DNA from: Syngnathus acus
Lineage: Eukaryota; Chordata; Actinopteri; Syngnathiformes; Syngnathidae
Assembly (NCBI RefSeq): GCF_901709675.1
Contig: NC_051108.1
Span: 6,048,631 to 6,112,630, forward strand
Length of the DNA stretch: 64,000 nucleotides
Direction of reading: 5' to 3'
Shown here: piece by piece, positions 35,450 through 64,000 of the stretch
Numbering within the stretch: position 1 is the stretch's first letter
How the letters are laid out: every line of letters starts with the position of its first letter
Translations under genes and position numbers: made by a program
The notes under the pieces: generated by a model
Seen by the model: only the letters and a program-made list of their open reading frames with translations
Told to the model about the DNA's origin: nothing
The model's database searches: none

Positions 35450-37050
35450 TAGACCAAAATTTGCTCGCACACTGGACACGCCTCTTCAGCAAAACACATG
35501 AACCCAATACATGGGTTCATTTCCATTTTGAATGTTAATTATGTGTTGCATTTATTACCTTTACCGTGGTTTGTTTATTGTTGTGCAACTTGCAGTCTAC
35601 ACTTTATATGACGGTAGTTTTTTTGTATCTTTAATGCCAGTATTTTTGTGTATTTGCGTGATTTTTTTGGGGGGTATGAAAACTACATACATAGTCATAC
35701 ACGGAAAGATGATTTTTAAATTTCCATTAATCTAACTTCAGAATTTTATGCATACAAATATTTTCAAAAACCTTTATTTTATGCAAACCTAATTTTCTTT
35801 TTTTGTATTGGTCTTTGGTGTTTTATCGCTCCCATAAAAAAGGTCTGCACTGCTTAACTTAGAAAGAGTTCAATAATTTTAACTACAAACAAAAGAAGAA
35901 TTATCATTTACTTAATCTTTGCAGTGCAGTTTTATTTATTTTTGTCCTTTGTCATTTAATTGTCACTGGTCACAGTATGGTACTACAGTTGGCATGGCAA
36001 CAACTTAAATAACATACAACAAAATGTAACATGTATCAATGAGACAAGAAGCTCTTCCATAGACGATGCAATAAATCTCCACGGCAACCACACGACAAAT
36101 AACTCTCAGTGGATATAACAATGAAAGTGGGTTGTTTTCTGGCATCCTTATTGGATTAGCTAACATGCTAACTAAAGAATTTCATAAATAACAGAAAATC
36201 TTGGAATACTTCGATTTAATGCATACTGGGTGAACTTTAGAATAAAAACAAGCAGAGGTATCGTGTAATTGATGGAACAATGAACATGGAAATGGTAAAA
36301 TGTAAACTGCAGTTAAATAAATCAAGGAATAAATAAAACTTTTTGGAATAGAAGCACTAAATAAAAACGAAACAAAATATTAAATAGGTCATGTAAATGT
36401 ACACTAAACTTGGTTTAAAAATAATTGTAAAACAAACCAATAATGTTCATTACTCTGACAAAGCGTTTTTATGGTTGCCAATTATCCTCAATTACTTTTT
36501 TTTTTAAAAAACATGTTTTGGGGGTTTTATTGACGTCGGATAACATTGCACTACAGTGACGTCACTTGTTTGCGATTGGTTGTATCTTGTCTCAGCACGT
36601 TCCGTTATAAGCGCGCTCTCATAATACACCACTAGGTGGCGCTGTCATCATTTACATGACGTCACACAACCACAGCACTGTACTTAAAGGATGCTTTCTG
36701 TCGTTTTCTTACACTCCACTTTGAGCCAACAGTCATGTTAAAGATGGATTCTTACGGTTCCTTTGCGTCGATTTGCATGATTTAGGGATACTAATGGTCA
36801 ACCTGCAAAAAAAAAGGTGCATGGTAATTACCAGTGACGTCAGCACTAAATACAGTTAGCGTCGCTAATGTAATTGCAAAGGGGCGTTAGTTAGCATCGC
36901 GCTAACATGAGCATGACAAGTGCAGGTGACGAAATGGTGCAAAGAACCAGCGTTCGCACTTAGGGAAGGAGGCTTAGAGTGAGGGTGAGCATTTTTCCCT
37001 AGGCTAACACAGGTGCTCCTCAGCTTGTTACTCCGGTGCCCTCCGCTCAT
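35450..37050. promoter_or_regulatory. Divergent intergenic region between galectin and pak5
   Basis: AT-rich at the left and CpG-richer to the right. It holds three palindromic CRE motifs (TGACGTCA at 36557-36564, 36657-36664 and 36835-36842), a half-palindrome TGACGTCG near 36530, and a CTCF-like motif at 36629-36644. No ORF of interest is present. The right end merges into the pak5 first exon. Confidence 0.6.
36629..36644 (+). promoter_or_regulatory. CTCF-like binding motif
   Basis: CCACTAGGTGGCGCTG matches the vertebrate CTCF core consensus at essentially every informative position. It sits between divergently transcribed genes, a usual place for an insulator. Binding is inferred only from the motif. 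Confidence 0.6.
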
Positions 37051-37059
37051 TCGCTCCTC

Positions 37060-37227
37060 CAAGCGGCCCGGATGTGGCGCACAGGAGTAGAGCAGCTCCC
37101 GGAGACCCAACATGGCGCCACTGGCTCACACGTAACGTTACCCGCCGCTGCTTTCCCCGCATTCGAATAGAAGAGAACCGGACAAAGCGACGGGACATGT
37201 GAGCTCTTCTACCCCGGCGACGAACAG
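37060..37227 (+). promoter_or_regulatory. pak5: Candidate pak5 non-coding first exon
   Basis: A CpG-rich block is followed by a consensus donor (GACGAACAG then GTGAGT) at 37227/37228. The first coding exon of pak5 has its own acceptor at 45760, so a non-coding first exon is required, and this is the nearest strong candidate upstream on the same strand. The 5' boundary is a guess. Confidence 0.55.
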
Positions 37228-40200
37228 GTGAGTGTCGGCGTGTGTTCGGATTCCATTTTGTGCGACGATGCAGCTGTAGTGAATGGTAGCTTGGTGGTGG
37301 AGGAAAGGGGGGAAAGCGAACGCTCGCCCGCGGGAAAGACGAAGCTCTCCTCGGCTTAATTTGTCCGAACAATCAGGGTTTGACCTAGCTCGGACCGGGG
37401 AGTGGAGCCGCCTTCATGCGGGAAGGCAGCTGTGGGGCCGGAGCGTGTGTTGTCATGGCTGTCAGCTCAATCGCCGTGTAGCGGCCGCTGTCCTTGGTAG
37501 TGAAGCGGGTGGGCATAACGCACACCCCATTCTGGATGAGGAATGCGTGTTTTTGCAGCATTTTGCATGCATTCTGCTTGCTCCTGTCGAATGCATTGCA
37601 TATAATCTGCTTTAGCTTCCTTTGAGCTATTTTCCACTTGTGTCATGGCCACATCCCTACCAGGTTGCTGGTGCACTAATGCATTTCTGCAAGACTAGTA
37701 CTGTATGACAAGCAGCCTTCACAGCGTGTTAATGTAGGGCAGGTAAATAAAGGGCAGTACATGGCTGCTTTTCAAGTTCACTGTGGTCGTGGGATTAGAA
37801 TAAGTGTAGTGGAGAGGAAAATTAAAAAGTGTTGATCTTGCTGGGGGTCCCCCCCCTCCCCTGCTTGCTAAGCTCATAATCGCCCCGGGCGCCAACAACG
37901 TCCAAATGGAGGTAATAATAACTTACCACCTCGTACACAAAACCTCAAGTGCCGATGGGACCTGCCAATTGTTTGATTTTGGCCTTTATTTGTGGCATTG
38001 GAGTGCGACCTTGTGTTTCCTCAGAGCGGAAAGAGTGGTTTCTAAAAATTGGAGCTAGAGTATTTCCTCAAATAGCAGATGTCGCTCTTATTGACATCAG
38101 GTTTTTCATTCCATGTAAAACAAAAGCCTCCCTCAGGTAGACTGCCGTTTGAGGAAAAAAAAAAAATCACTGCTTAATTTTGCTGGTCTTATATGAAGTT
38201 GTTAGTCTTGGTTGAAGTCTTTTGAGTGTTCACAACAGCAACTTGACAAGTCAATAATCAGATTACAACAATGATGCAAACAAATCAGTGGCTTCAGCTT
38301 TTCATGTTTTCATGAATCACCATTAGATTATTTTTCCAAAATCATTTCGCCCTCCTATAAAAACCCATTCAGCCACAATGTTTGTTTTTGTGTTTTAATG
38401 AGATGAAACAACATTGATTGTGTCAAACAGACATATTGATGGAAGCTCACACGCGACGCCAGCCTGCCGCCCCCTCATTGACCATAAATTTGAGTGTGAC
38501 ATAAGGCGCCGTTTAATCAACGTAACATGATACGCTCATTAAACCTGGTAGCGCACACGCCCGCTCCTCCGGTGCTCGCTAATGACCATTAACTACATTG
38601 CAAGTCCTATCATGCCTAGTCCTAGTTATTTTGTTTATTTCAATATTATACTTTTCTGAAAAAAATAAGGACAGTTCTAAGTGGGCCCCAAACTTTGACA
38701 CAGTAGGGTGACTGCTTCACGGTAGCTGAGTCCATGCGTGTTCTCTTCTCACTGCAGATTTACATACTAATCAAAAGCGCCAGGGAATGCCACAGCCTAC
38801 ATCACTAATGTGGATCATAACCAATGTTCAACCCATCATATTCTGTAAATTTTTTCCCCCCCATCTATTTTGGATGTCCTTGGTTACTCACACTAAATTA
38901 CATAAGACGGAGTCACACGGCGAATAATTTAACCAGGAGGAGGAAGTTATGCGTGCCGCTGTCCCTGCTGCCGTTATATCATCCGTAGCGGCATCTTTAT
39001 GCTCGAGTGCTTACCTGTGACAGTTGCAAAAAGCCACCTTTTGTTTTTGTTTTCTTACCTGGCAGCCTTGTACTGTTTTTTATTTTGCAAATTCGGCTTC
39101 AACCTTTACAAATGACACTTGGAAAGGCCACAGATAGCCTGGTGAGGCAGATGAGGATAAGGGAGCTTGTAAGAACTGAGGAGGAAGATGAGATGATGGC
39201 AGGACAGGCAACAATGAATGTATCCATTCAGGTTTGCATTTGGGGTTTGCCTATGAAGGCTTACTTTTATATTGGTTACAGTGCAGTGTTAGCATGCTAG
39301 CGCTAATTGCAATGTATGATAATCTGAGTGGAAGCCATTTAAAAATGTTCAGTTTTTCCATCATCGTACCTCAAGAGAATGCTAATGCCAAGGCAATTTT
39401 CATCAGTGCACACAGTCAGAAACACACGCGCGTGCACACACACAGAAATATTTAAGCTCTATAGAATTAGAGGCACGTAACCTAAATCCTCTTCACATTT
39501 CTCTGCTCAATGAGGCTGTTCTACTTCTTCTGGCAATGTGTGTGTATTTGTTGCTGAGGAGGCCCAGTGAAGCCTGAACATCCAGCTTTGCCTTGGGGGC
39601 CTCAGAGCGCCGCATCTGCCTCAGCTGCCTGACTCGCCTGACCCTTCAGGCTGAAGCAGCTAGCTGTTTTTATTTATTTATTTATTTATTTATTCATTGG
39701 CTGGTGAATTGTGCAGTGTTAGCAGGCTGCTTTCTCGTATTTCTCGTGCACAGAATTGACCATTCCTAACCAGTATTTATTTATTTTTTTTAAATTGTAT
39801 ATTTTCTGTATGTAGGATTTAGTCAGCCAGTGAATTGCGCAGCCTCGTCCTCATTTGGTTTCATGTGCACGGAGTCGACTGGTCGCCGCCTAATTCCAGT
39901 TTAATCGCCTTTTAAAGCGATACCTGTTTGGAACGGGCCGGGGCAAGAAAGCCAATTGCTTCGGTGTCTGTTCCTTCAATCACTTTCTGTCGCTTTATTA
40001 ACACTAACAAAGGCCAGTTTAAATTACCCGTGCATGTATTAAATGCATTGGGCTCAACTGTGTCCGCCGGTCATTAGACTTAGTCATTACCGCCGCAATT
40101 AGTCCGACTGTGGATGAATATGTAGAATGCTTTAAGCACACGCCTACTTTGTAAACAATTACAGTGCAGCTCTGGCGAGGTGACAACTAGTTTGTCTGCT

Positions 40201-43200
40201 TTGTTAATTTCCTAAGAAGATCAAATAGCAATATTGTACTTCCCCAAAAGAAAAGATTCAAGTTGTTACATACTATTAAATATTATTTATTATTGTACAC
40301 ATTAGACATTAATCTGATTGTACGCTATACATTTATTTGAGAATCATTCATTTATTAGAAAAATTCACTGGTGTTGCACTCCCCTAGAAATAAGATTGAA
40401 GCTGTTTTTTTTAACAGTAAATTAATTTTTTAATATTTCACCTATAATTTAAAAAAAAAAAAAGGTACTGGTGTGTACTGAACTGTGATTGTTCCTTGTA
40501 GCGTTACACCCCCAAATAGATATTCAGTGTGTTTGTTCTCAGGAAATTCATTTAATGGCTCTTTGGGACTAGTAAATTGATTGCTACATGAGTTCAGCAC
40601 CATAAAACAGACCCCAGGTCAGCGTCTTTATGTTCCGCTCGACAAAGCGTAATAGGAGTGCAATGTAGGCCTTAAAAAAATAAAATAAATCAAATTTCCT
40701 TGTTTTGCTCACAGTGGGAATTGGAGTGAGGAGGAAGAGATGCGTGATGAAGATTTACGCACCCTGAAGGAATCTCAGCGCAGACGCAGTTTTGTTCTGT
40801 GATTTGAGATCAGTCAGGTGGAATTGCATCAAAGCAAACTTGAATAAGGACATTCATTATGGCTCTGCGTGATTCATATTATCTTCTCTGCAACCATGTT
40901 CTTGTGCTCCCGTCTGCAGCCAAAGAGCTGTCATCCGGCCTAAATATAGCCTGGAAGCCGGACCCTCACATAGATAAGCACATGTGTGTGTGTGTATATG
41001 TGTCATGACACTTTGAACATCTTAACATATACTGACAAAACCTCAGGCAGTCTCATTTGAGACGCTTACACGCTGTAGTGGCTTTGCGCAGCATCCGCCG
41101 CCGGGTAGGGCGCAGGGACGACAATGGCACGATGTGACTTTATTTGGAACTGGTTGCTAAGCAACTGAACAGGAAGTAGCCTGGTTCCTCTTCACTAGTT
41201 TGGCAAAATCTTGGCCTTGCAATTTTAAACTTAGACGTCTAAATCTCGCCATTTGCACTCTGAAGTCCCTCCGATTGAATTTGCAGAGGTGATGCATAAT
41301 TTAAAAAATGTCAATACGGGTCACCTACTGACTCGACGTTGCGTTGTTGTACTGCAGCAACACATGCGCAATAAGTGGGTTAGTTGACAGAACACTGTGC
41401 TGTGTCAAGCGCAGTGTGAAAAAGCTCTTAGCCTCCTTTTTTTTTCACCATGTTTGATCTTCAGTGTGAACACGCAAACTTTCTGTATGCACGCCCGAGC
41501 GCAGATTATAGCCTGGAGACCTTGTGATGTCGGTTGCTAATAACGTAGCACAAAACGTTAGCGCAGATGCGGTTGCCGAATAGATGAAAGCGGTTATCCA
41601 GTAACGCAGCTGTGCCCTCTTTGATGCTCGAGCATGAAACAGCAGGAAATGAGCGCAGCTAAGGGACGGCAGTACACAAAAAAAAGACACAAAAAAAACA
41701 TGAACGCCGACGTGCGTGGCATGTTAGTAGCACTCTGTAACTGGCAGCTGCACGCTAATCAAACCCATTATATTGATTGCTAGCGTTGTCTCTCTATGTT
41801 TCTCTCTCACGCTATCAGCACATAGTACAAAAGAGCTCATTTCTCTCATAACAGTAGCATTAGCTTGACAGTGTAGATAAGCATGAGTTTAGAAGCTGTA
41901 AAGAGGGTCTGCAAACTTCCACCATAGCCTCTTCTTGCTCCTCAATTAGGATTTGCACAGGCAACCACGTAGGGACACCGTTACCACTACAATGCTAATC
42001 CTGATGTATTATCTCGGCGCATCGTTCGTGTGAAGTCATGTGGACCGGTATGAGTCTGCCGCCCTGATGAGAACTTCTATGCTGGAAACCTCAGGCCGGC
42101 AGGTCACATTGGGTCGGTCGCCTCAGAGTAATACTCGCTATTGTGACATTCAGCATCAAGAAAGGCTCATGGATTAAAAATGACTACATCGCTGAAATTG
42201 GTTAGCTTAAAGCTTTTTACTGATTGACGAGAATTGCGACTTTTTTATCCCCCGTAGATCATCATGGATGCTACTACGCCTGACCCAGTTGTCAAAACCC
42301 GAGAAGCAGTAGTAAGATGTTTTAGTGGCTTCCAGAGTACTCTTTTATGACGGGCATGTCCTCAAGTGATGCTCTTTCCTGCCACATGTGATGAATAATG
42401 TACATCAGTTCACAATGCTTCCTGAAATAACTCTGGAAATAAGTCACGAGAGCACACCCGAACACCACTTTGTCTTCATCCTCAAAATGTCAAGTCCAGT
42501 CCAAACTGGACGTCAAACTAGCTTGTCTCTTCCAGGTTCGTCAAGCCGTCAAATCGGAAGCAGCGGAGGGCCACCGGAGCAAAGCGCAGCCGGAGTACTA
42601 ACAGGCAGTGGCCTTGGAGTGCCCTTTGAAGGTAGACAGCTCTCTGCTCACTTCCCACACCACTCGTGTCATAAATATTTCCGCAAGCTCTTGTGCTTGG
42701 AGGATTAAAAGCGTCTTTTCTCACAAAGAAACATACACTTTAACCTCAAGTGTTACTTTGAAGCGACGCTAAAGCTTATGTAGCATAGAGTCGCTGGCTT
42801 ATTGGCTAGTAGAATCACGGGGAATGCTAAGCTAGTTCATTTGCAATTAAGCATTACTTTCAGTCATTTTGTCAGTCTCATACAAATTAACAATGTATGA
42901 TTTTCCGCTGAATATTTGCTACAGTTTGCTCGGAGCAGAACTGGAGCCTCACAGCTCCAGGCTTCAGGATTACCACAATCGCTTCTGCTCAAGATGGCAG
43001 TAATGTAGGTCAACAGGTATAAGCTTCCATTGACTGTCTGGGTAAAGACAAAGAGAGTGAAAAGGGGGTTGGGGGCGGCGGCGGTAAAGGGGGTCGTACA
43101 TAGTGACATTCTGATCACTGATTTATGTTTCAACTTATCTGTGCAGACTGATGTTGGGCCCTGGTTGGTCATGATAACCTCACGGTATTGTGTTGTGTTT

Positions 43201-45760
43201 GCCAGAAAACAAAAGCACAAAGCCAGACATCATTTAGGTTTATGTCCTCTGCCAACCACAAGCTCCCAGCAACCCAACTTGTAGTCACGTCGAATGCACA
43301 CTAGGGGATGGTCACGTGAACTTTTGCTCTTATCAAATCGAGGTCACACCAATGTTCTTCTTTTCTGAGGATTAACGCAGCAAACGGCGAACGGGACATG
43401 CGGGGAAAATCCTGTGGGTGCGTCATCTGTCAAAGCTGACATTATTTTTTTTTTTCTGCTGGCTAACCTTGGCTGCAGCGATGGAGATGGATTGTGTCAG
43501 TGCCACATTAGCCCACTCATGAACTGCAGTTTGTTGCCGCTTGACCGTTGAAAAATTACACGGAGACTCCAGTAGCTGTCACAAGACTGACGATTTCAAG
43601 AGAACATCCACAATTATTTCTATTTTTGTTTCAGAATGAAATTTTACCAACATTAAGTTGTAATTGAATTTGACATTCACATATCACCAATGTTTTAATA
43701 TGATGCTTCCGGAATGTTCTTGAGCCTCCCTAGCTAGCGTGACAGATGTGTTTGATCCATTTTAGCCGCCATAACTCTGCTTGCCTTGCTCTGTATTTAG
43801 CGTGCAGCTGTCCCCCTCCCCACCGGCGACAGGGAAAAGACCCCGGGGCGAGACCCTCGAAGGTGGCACCGTGTATTTATAGCTCACACTTGCTTCGAGG
43901 GTGTGACTGCTGACCCTTTGAGCCATTAAATTCTCCTCTTGGAAAAATCATGGCACAGTGGCTTTAACGCGGTCTGCTTATTTTTATTTGCTGGTCTTTC
44001 ATGAGACTTTTCCAATGTAAAATATGCTCCTTGGTTTAACAAAGGGTCGCTTGACAGCGCAAGGTCAGAGGCTGCTCGGTTTGGGATGCGGCCCGGTCAG
44101 ACGGCGTTAGGCAAACAATGAAAGCAGAATGGGACGCGCCGGGCTTTAGCTGTCTGGCCGCGCCTTGGTGCTAGCATCGGCGCTTTTTTTTTTTTTTTTT
44201 GCGTCTCGCATTGGGAGTTATCAGAGCATGCAGGCACAAACGCAGTCATGGGCTGGTCGTCGTAGTAACGCTGTGTCTCTTGGGGGTCTGCTAAGTCTGG
44301 AAGCTGACCTGAATCATCACTAGTACCCCAAAGGGATTCCAAGACTCATTGTGTTTTGTGGTGGATAATGGAGCCATTAGAGGTCCACTTTAAAATGTGA
44401 CCAGGATCTGACTGCATCAGAGCACTTGGGCCATGGCGTATGAGCAGCACGTTAAATGGTTAAAAGACACTGGCCATTTCTTACTAGGTAAGAGCAGCGT
44501 CTTAACTATTTCAGGGTGTGGCAGGTTCTGGTCAAATTGTGGCTGTTTTTGCGTATTCCCAAAAAAAATATGGGAGGGAAATGCCTGTGGAGACTGGAGA
44601 GGATGACAGATGGTCTGGAGACAAATCAACCTGGGAATCAGGATCTTTGCCCTGGGATGACTCAGCACTTTCGGTCATGCTTGTGTACATTTTAGTTAGG
44701 AAAGTGAATCTGAGACCTCATGTTTGTTTGTGCATTTGTCGATTTTTCTACGGCAAGGTTAAGAATAATTTAGCCCGCTAACCTTAATCTCTCGGAGCCT
44801 GTCGAGTAATAATAAAACGACAACTGGCTCCTGTGTGACATTGTTAGCGTGTAGCGGTATAACGTTAAGTGTAAAACCTTACAGTCTGTCTATAAATAAC
44901 ACCTCCAGCGTAGGCGGTGTTACGCAGTGGGTCTTTCCTCCCCAAGGAGGTTCTTCCTCGAGGCCTCAACGCCGATTCCCATCATGTGTGGGCTCAGTGA
45001 GACGGGCTTGCCTCCACACCGTTGTCATATCTCAGCGCTTGAGTCTTGGTGGAGACAATTTAAGCCCTGTCAAGTTTTTAATAACCCCAAAACGGGGGAA
45101 CAAATATTTTAAATATTTGAATATTTTTCCAGGAGTAATATAATGCGCATAAGGAAAAACGACTGACTCTGAAGACAATGGCTCCTAGAAAGCGTAAAAC
45201 AATGAACTCCTTTCACAGCGAACGTCGTGACATTTTGTCCCAGAGACACCACGCACATCATGTGACTCTCATAGCGCACTCTCAGTTCCAATAGAAAATA
45301 CCAAGTTGCAATCATTTTTTCTGACATTGTGTTCTGCCACAGAGGAAGGAGGTTTTTTTTTTTTTTTTTTTTGCTGTTTAAATTACATAACCAAAGTGGA
45401 CTTGTTCTTTTCTGGCATGTTAAGACACTTGTGCTTCTTTTTGCCTCGTTTCTGTCTTGCAGCATTGTGAGGCTCGACTAGCGCATGATAAAGTATTTAA
45501 TTTAGTTAGTGTCACTAACTGGTCCAAGCCAGAACCATTTTATAAAATGAATACCAATCCCTACTTAAAACCGTATTTAATGCCATTAGTCATAGCACAG
45601 TAGCTGCAAGCTACTATTTGTGCAGAAGTACCAGAGGTGACAAGCATTAGCAAAGCTAAAAACAATAGCATTAGCAAACCTAACAAGACTATCCAGAACG
45701 TGACAACACCTGCGAGTGATAACATAACATATTCCATCCTTGTTGTTTTTTTTTCTGCAG
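37228..45760 (+). other. pak5: pak5 5' UTR intron(s), about 8.5 kb
   Basis: No independent gene is visible. It contains a TTTA tetranucleotide repeat (39669-39693), scattered poly-A runs, poly-T runs near 44180-44200 and 45354-45372, and one candidate non-coding exon listed separately at 42536-42631. Confidence 0.5.
42536..42631 (+). other. pak5: Possible additional non-coding pak5 exon
   Basis: A good acceptor (CTTGTCTCTTCCAG) ends at 42535 and a donor-like GTAGAC follows 42631, enclosing 96 bases that are more GC-rich than the flanks. Several vertebrate PAK5 transcripts have multiple 5' UTR exons. There is no start codon in the pak5 frame, so it would be untranslated. This is prediction from splice signals only. 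Confidence 0.3.
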
Positions 45761-45780
45761 GTTTGTCAGGGTTGTCCAGC

Positions 45781-61772
<15,992 letters not shown>

Positions 61773-62526
61773 ACAGACACACACGCACACACACACTTCT
61801 GTGGTTACTGCCCGCCCACATCTTGTCAACACTCTTGTGACCATAACGTAGATTAGCTAACCGACACACACGGAACCCACTACTACGAAGAAACTCTGAA
61901 GTGGACTCTGGGTGTTTTAGTTCGTCACCTTAGAGGACCTGAGTGGACCCCCGAGAGTGTGGGCAGCGCTGCAGAGAAGCCGTGCGCGGGTGGAGCGGCC
62001 ACCCACGCTCCCGCTGCACATGTATTTTAAGAGCAACTTGTAAGATTGAGTGTACAGTTTTGATAACTTTGAGTATTTGATGGTGTGGTCGCCATTGTGA
62101 TATGAGCAGTATTCAATAGACTTTCCTACTCTTTATAATACACTTTTTCATTAAGAAATACACACACACAAATACAAAACACAGAAACACACACACAATA
62201 TTTCAAATATCCCACTTGAACCCAACTGCTACTAAAAAAAAAAGCTACTACATATATTTATTATTACTATTATCTATCTTTGTAGACAGAACCATTAAAC
62301 GTTGGGCAAAAAAGGGTAATGTTAGACGTTTTCTAAGAGCTTTTTAAAGTATTTATTTATTTATTGCAATTCATTTTTGTCTAGTGTGGCCTTCTGTTCT
62401 CGCTCAATTTATTTTTTAAATTATTTAATGAAAAAGAAAAGCGACGGTCAACAGGGATCTACTCAAATACACTCAAATGCAATGAAACAACGACTTCACT
62501 TTGTGTTTTTGTGTCAATACAATAAA
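61773..62526 (+). other. pak5: pak5 3' UTR
   Basis: Follows the stop codon and contains CA-rich stretches (61778-61798, 62160-62200). A canonical AATAAA is at 62521-62526, with other candidates further on, near 62784. Confidence 0.55.
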
Positions 62527-62529
62527 ACA

Positions 62530-64000
62530 TACATTACAAATTGTATACGGTCAATTTCAAATAGGGTTAGAAAACACTTTATACTGGTCCATAATTTGTA
62601 AAAAAAAATAACTGGGGGTTAACCAGTATATAACAAATATTCACCCAATAGTGACAATATTTAATGTATATTTTTACGTCAGTAAAACATACTTTCCAAG
62701 TAAAGATGACATAAATAAACATTTCAACTATACATCTTGTAACAAATAAATTTAATATATGAGGTATATGACAAATACCTAAAATAAAAACCTTGTAATT
62801 GAAATGATACATTGGCTTTTAGTCAAGTCAGCATTTTATGATTTGAGTGTATCTTTAGCAATTGCAGGGAGCCAATGAAGCCAGTGGGTGTCCGCTACTG
62901 TAATAATTTGCACTCATTGTAGCACACACTGAGGGAATCAATTAGAAACACAAAGTAAAGAAAAATAAATAAAAACATGGTTCATCGTCCTTGTCATGAA
63001 ATCACCTGGAATACACCAGTGTAAAAGCGGCTGACATCCATTTTGACCCATCAGTCACTGTGATGTAAATACGAATGCGTGTGCGTGCGTGTTTGTTGTA
63101 CAGTGTCACAGCATGTCTGTGAAGATGCTTTCAATTAAAACAAACTTCCATAAGACCAATGTCTTGTTGCATGTCTCACCTCTTTCTTTTTACCAAGGCC
63201 TCTCTTCTCTGTCATCTTCACTTTGTTTTGTCTTCTCATCTCTCAAAAGTTTAAAGCAGCCCAGAGGCAAAAAACAAAAAAGGTGGAGGTGTCGTAATTT
63301 ATGGTCTTATTTGTCTTTGTGTGCTGCAAGTGCTTTGCGGTGTAATGGGATATTGATTTCAGGAGGGACAGCAGAGAGGAGCTTCTCTTCTCTCAGCCTT
63401 CAACGACGCCTCACTAAATAAAACAGAACAGCTGGGTTTGTTTGTAGATGTTTTGAGAAGGGAAGAGATGTAAGAAATGAGCTTTAGATTTGTGTTTAAT
63501 TAATTAATTATTAAATAATTAATTTCAATTAGTAAGGCTTAAAAAAATGACCATAGCTCATTATTAAAAATCATTAATGCTGTAAGCGCACCCAAAAAAA
63601 CAAATGAAACATAACCAAACAATATGAACAAAAATCATCCACTATGACTTTCACTGGATGTAATAAAATAAATACTTCAATTTAGATGACAAAATCAATA
63701 CTTCATCCGTGCACCGACTCCCCTCGTCTCTTTGACAGCAATGCAAAAACACCAAAATGACACCGAGTGTTTTCAGCAGAGGTTTTTATGCATAGTTTCC
63801 CAAGAAAATAACATTTGACACTTTTCTTATTTGATCAGGCTTGCTTCCTTTTGTAATACACACACACACGCACGCACGCACACACACACACGTGCTCCAA
63901 AAGCAACAAGAAATGACGACACAGGACGGCTTAGCAGCGAGGAAACGACGACAAATGTTGAAGAACGTGATTGAGAAACACTCCCTACCCACTGTGGCGT
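62530..64000. other. Intergenic DNA downstream of pak5
   Basis: AT-rich and without a recognisable gene. Features are an ATTA-type palindromic run near 63497-63525 and a CA/GC repeat at 63860-63892. The minus-strand frame at the right edge lies over this repeat and is not convincing. Confidence 0.5.

Overview
This window is vertebrate nuclear DNA, almost certainly from a teleost fish. The genes are split into many short exons with GT-AG introns. The encoded proteins match vertebrate families along most of their length, introns are compact, and fish-type simple repeats and transposon remnants are scattered throughout. The species cannot be named from the sequence alone.

Layout. (1) 1.3-8.6 kb, minus strand: bahd1, a BAH-domain heterochromatin factor. 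Six coding exons were resolved (781 aa), with two candidate non-coding first exons upstream. (2) 9.5-10.4 kb, plus: an intronless 312-aa seven-transmembrane receptor of the V1R/ora (olfactory receptor class A) type. (3) 11.2-22.6 kb, plus: mga, the T-box plus bHLHZip MAX partner, here only about 1725 aa in 19 coding exons. (4) 23.0-32.2 kb, plus: mapkbp1, a WD40 JNK-pathway scaffold, 31 coding exons, 1478 aa. (5) 32.5-35.4 kb, minus: a chimera-type (galectin-3-like) galectin, 364 aa, with a very long Pro/Trp/Gln-rich N-terminal domain; it lies tail to tail with mapkbp1. (6) 37.0-62.5 kb, plus: pak5 (also called pak7), a group II p21-activated kinase. It has ten coding exons (741 aa) spread over large introns, and its 5' end diverges from the galectin gene.

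All exon models were built by hand from splice signals and reading-frame continuity. The coding lengths all came out as exact multiples of three. bahd1, mga and mapkbp1 are neighbours in a human 15q15 block as I recall it, so this is a conserved syntenic segment. The kinase at the end resembles PAK5 rather than the PAK6 expected from that block.

The most unusual non-genic item is a 1.0-kb DNA transposon relic at 49.6-50.6 kb inside the first coding intron of pak5. It has imperfect terminal inverted repeats of about 55 bp and two convergent ORF fragments: a THAP-domain start on the minus strand with one frameshift, and a separate N-terminal fragment on the plus strand. Other points of interest are a GC-AG intron in mapkbp1, a degenerate second T-box signature and a duplicated Cys motif in mga, strong CTCF-like sites, and paired CRE palindromes in the galectin/pak5 divergent promoter.
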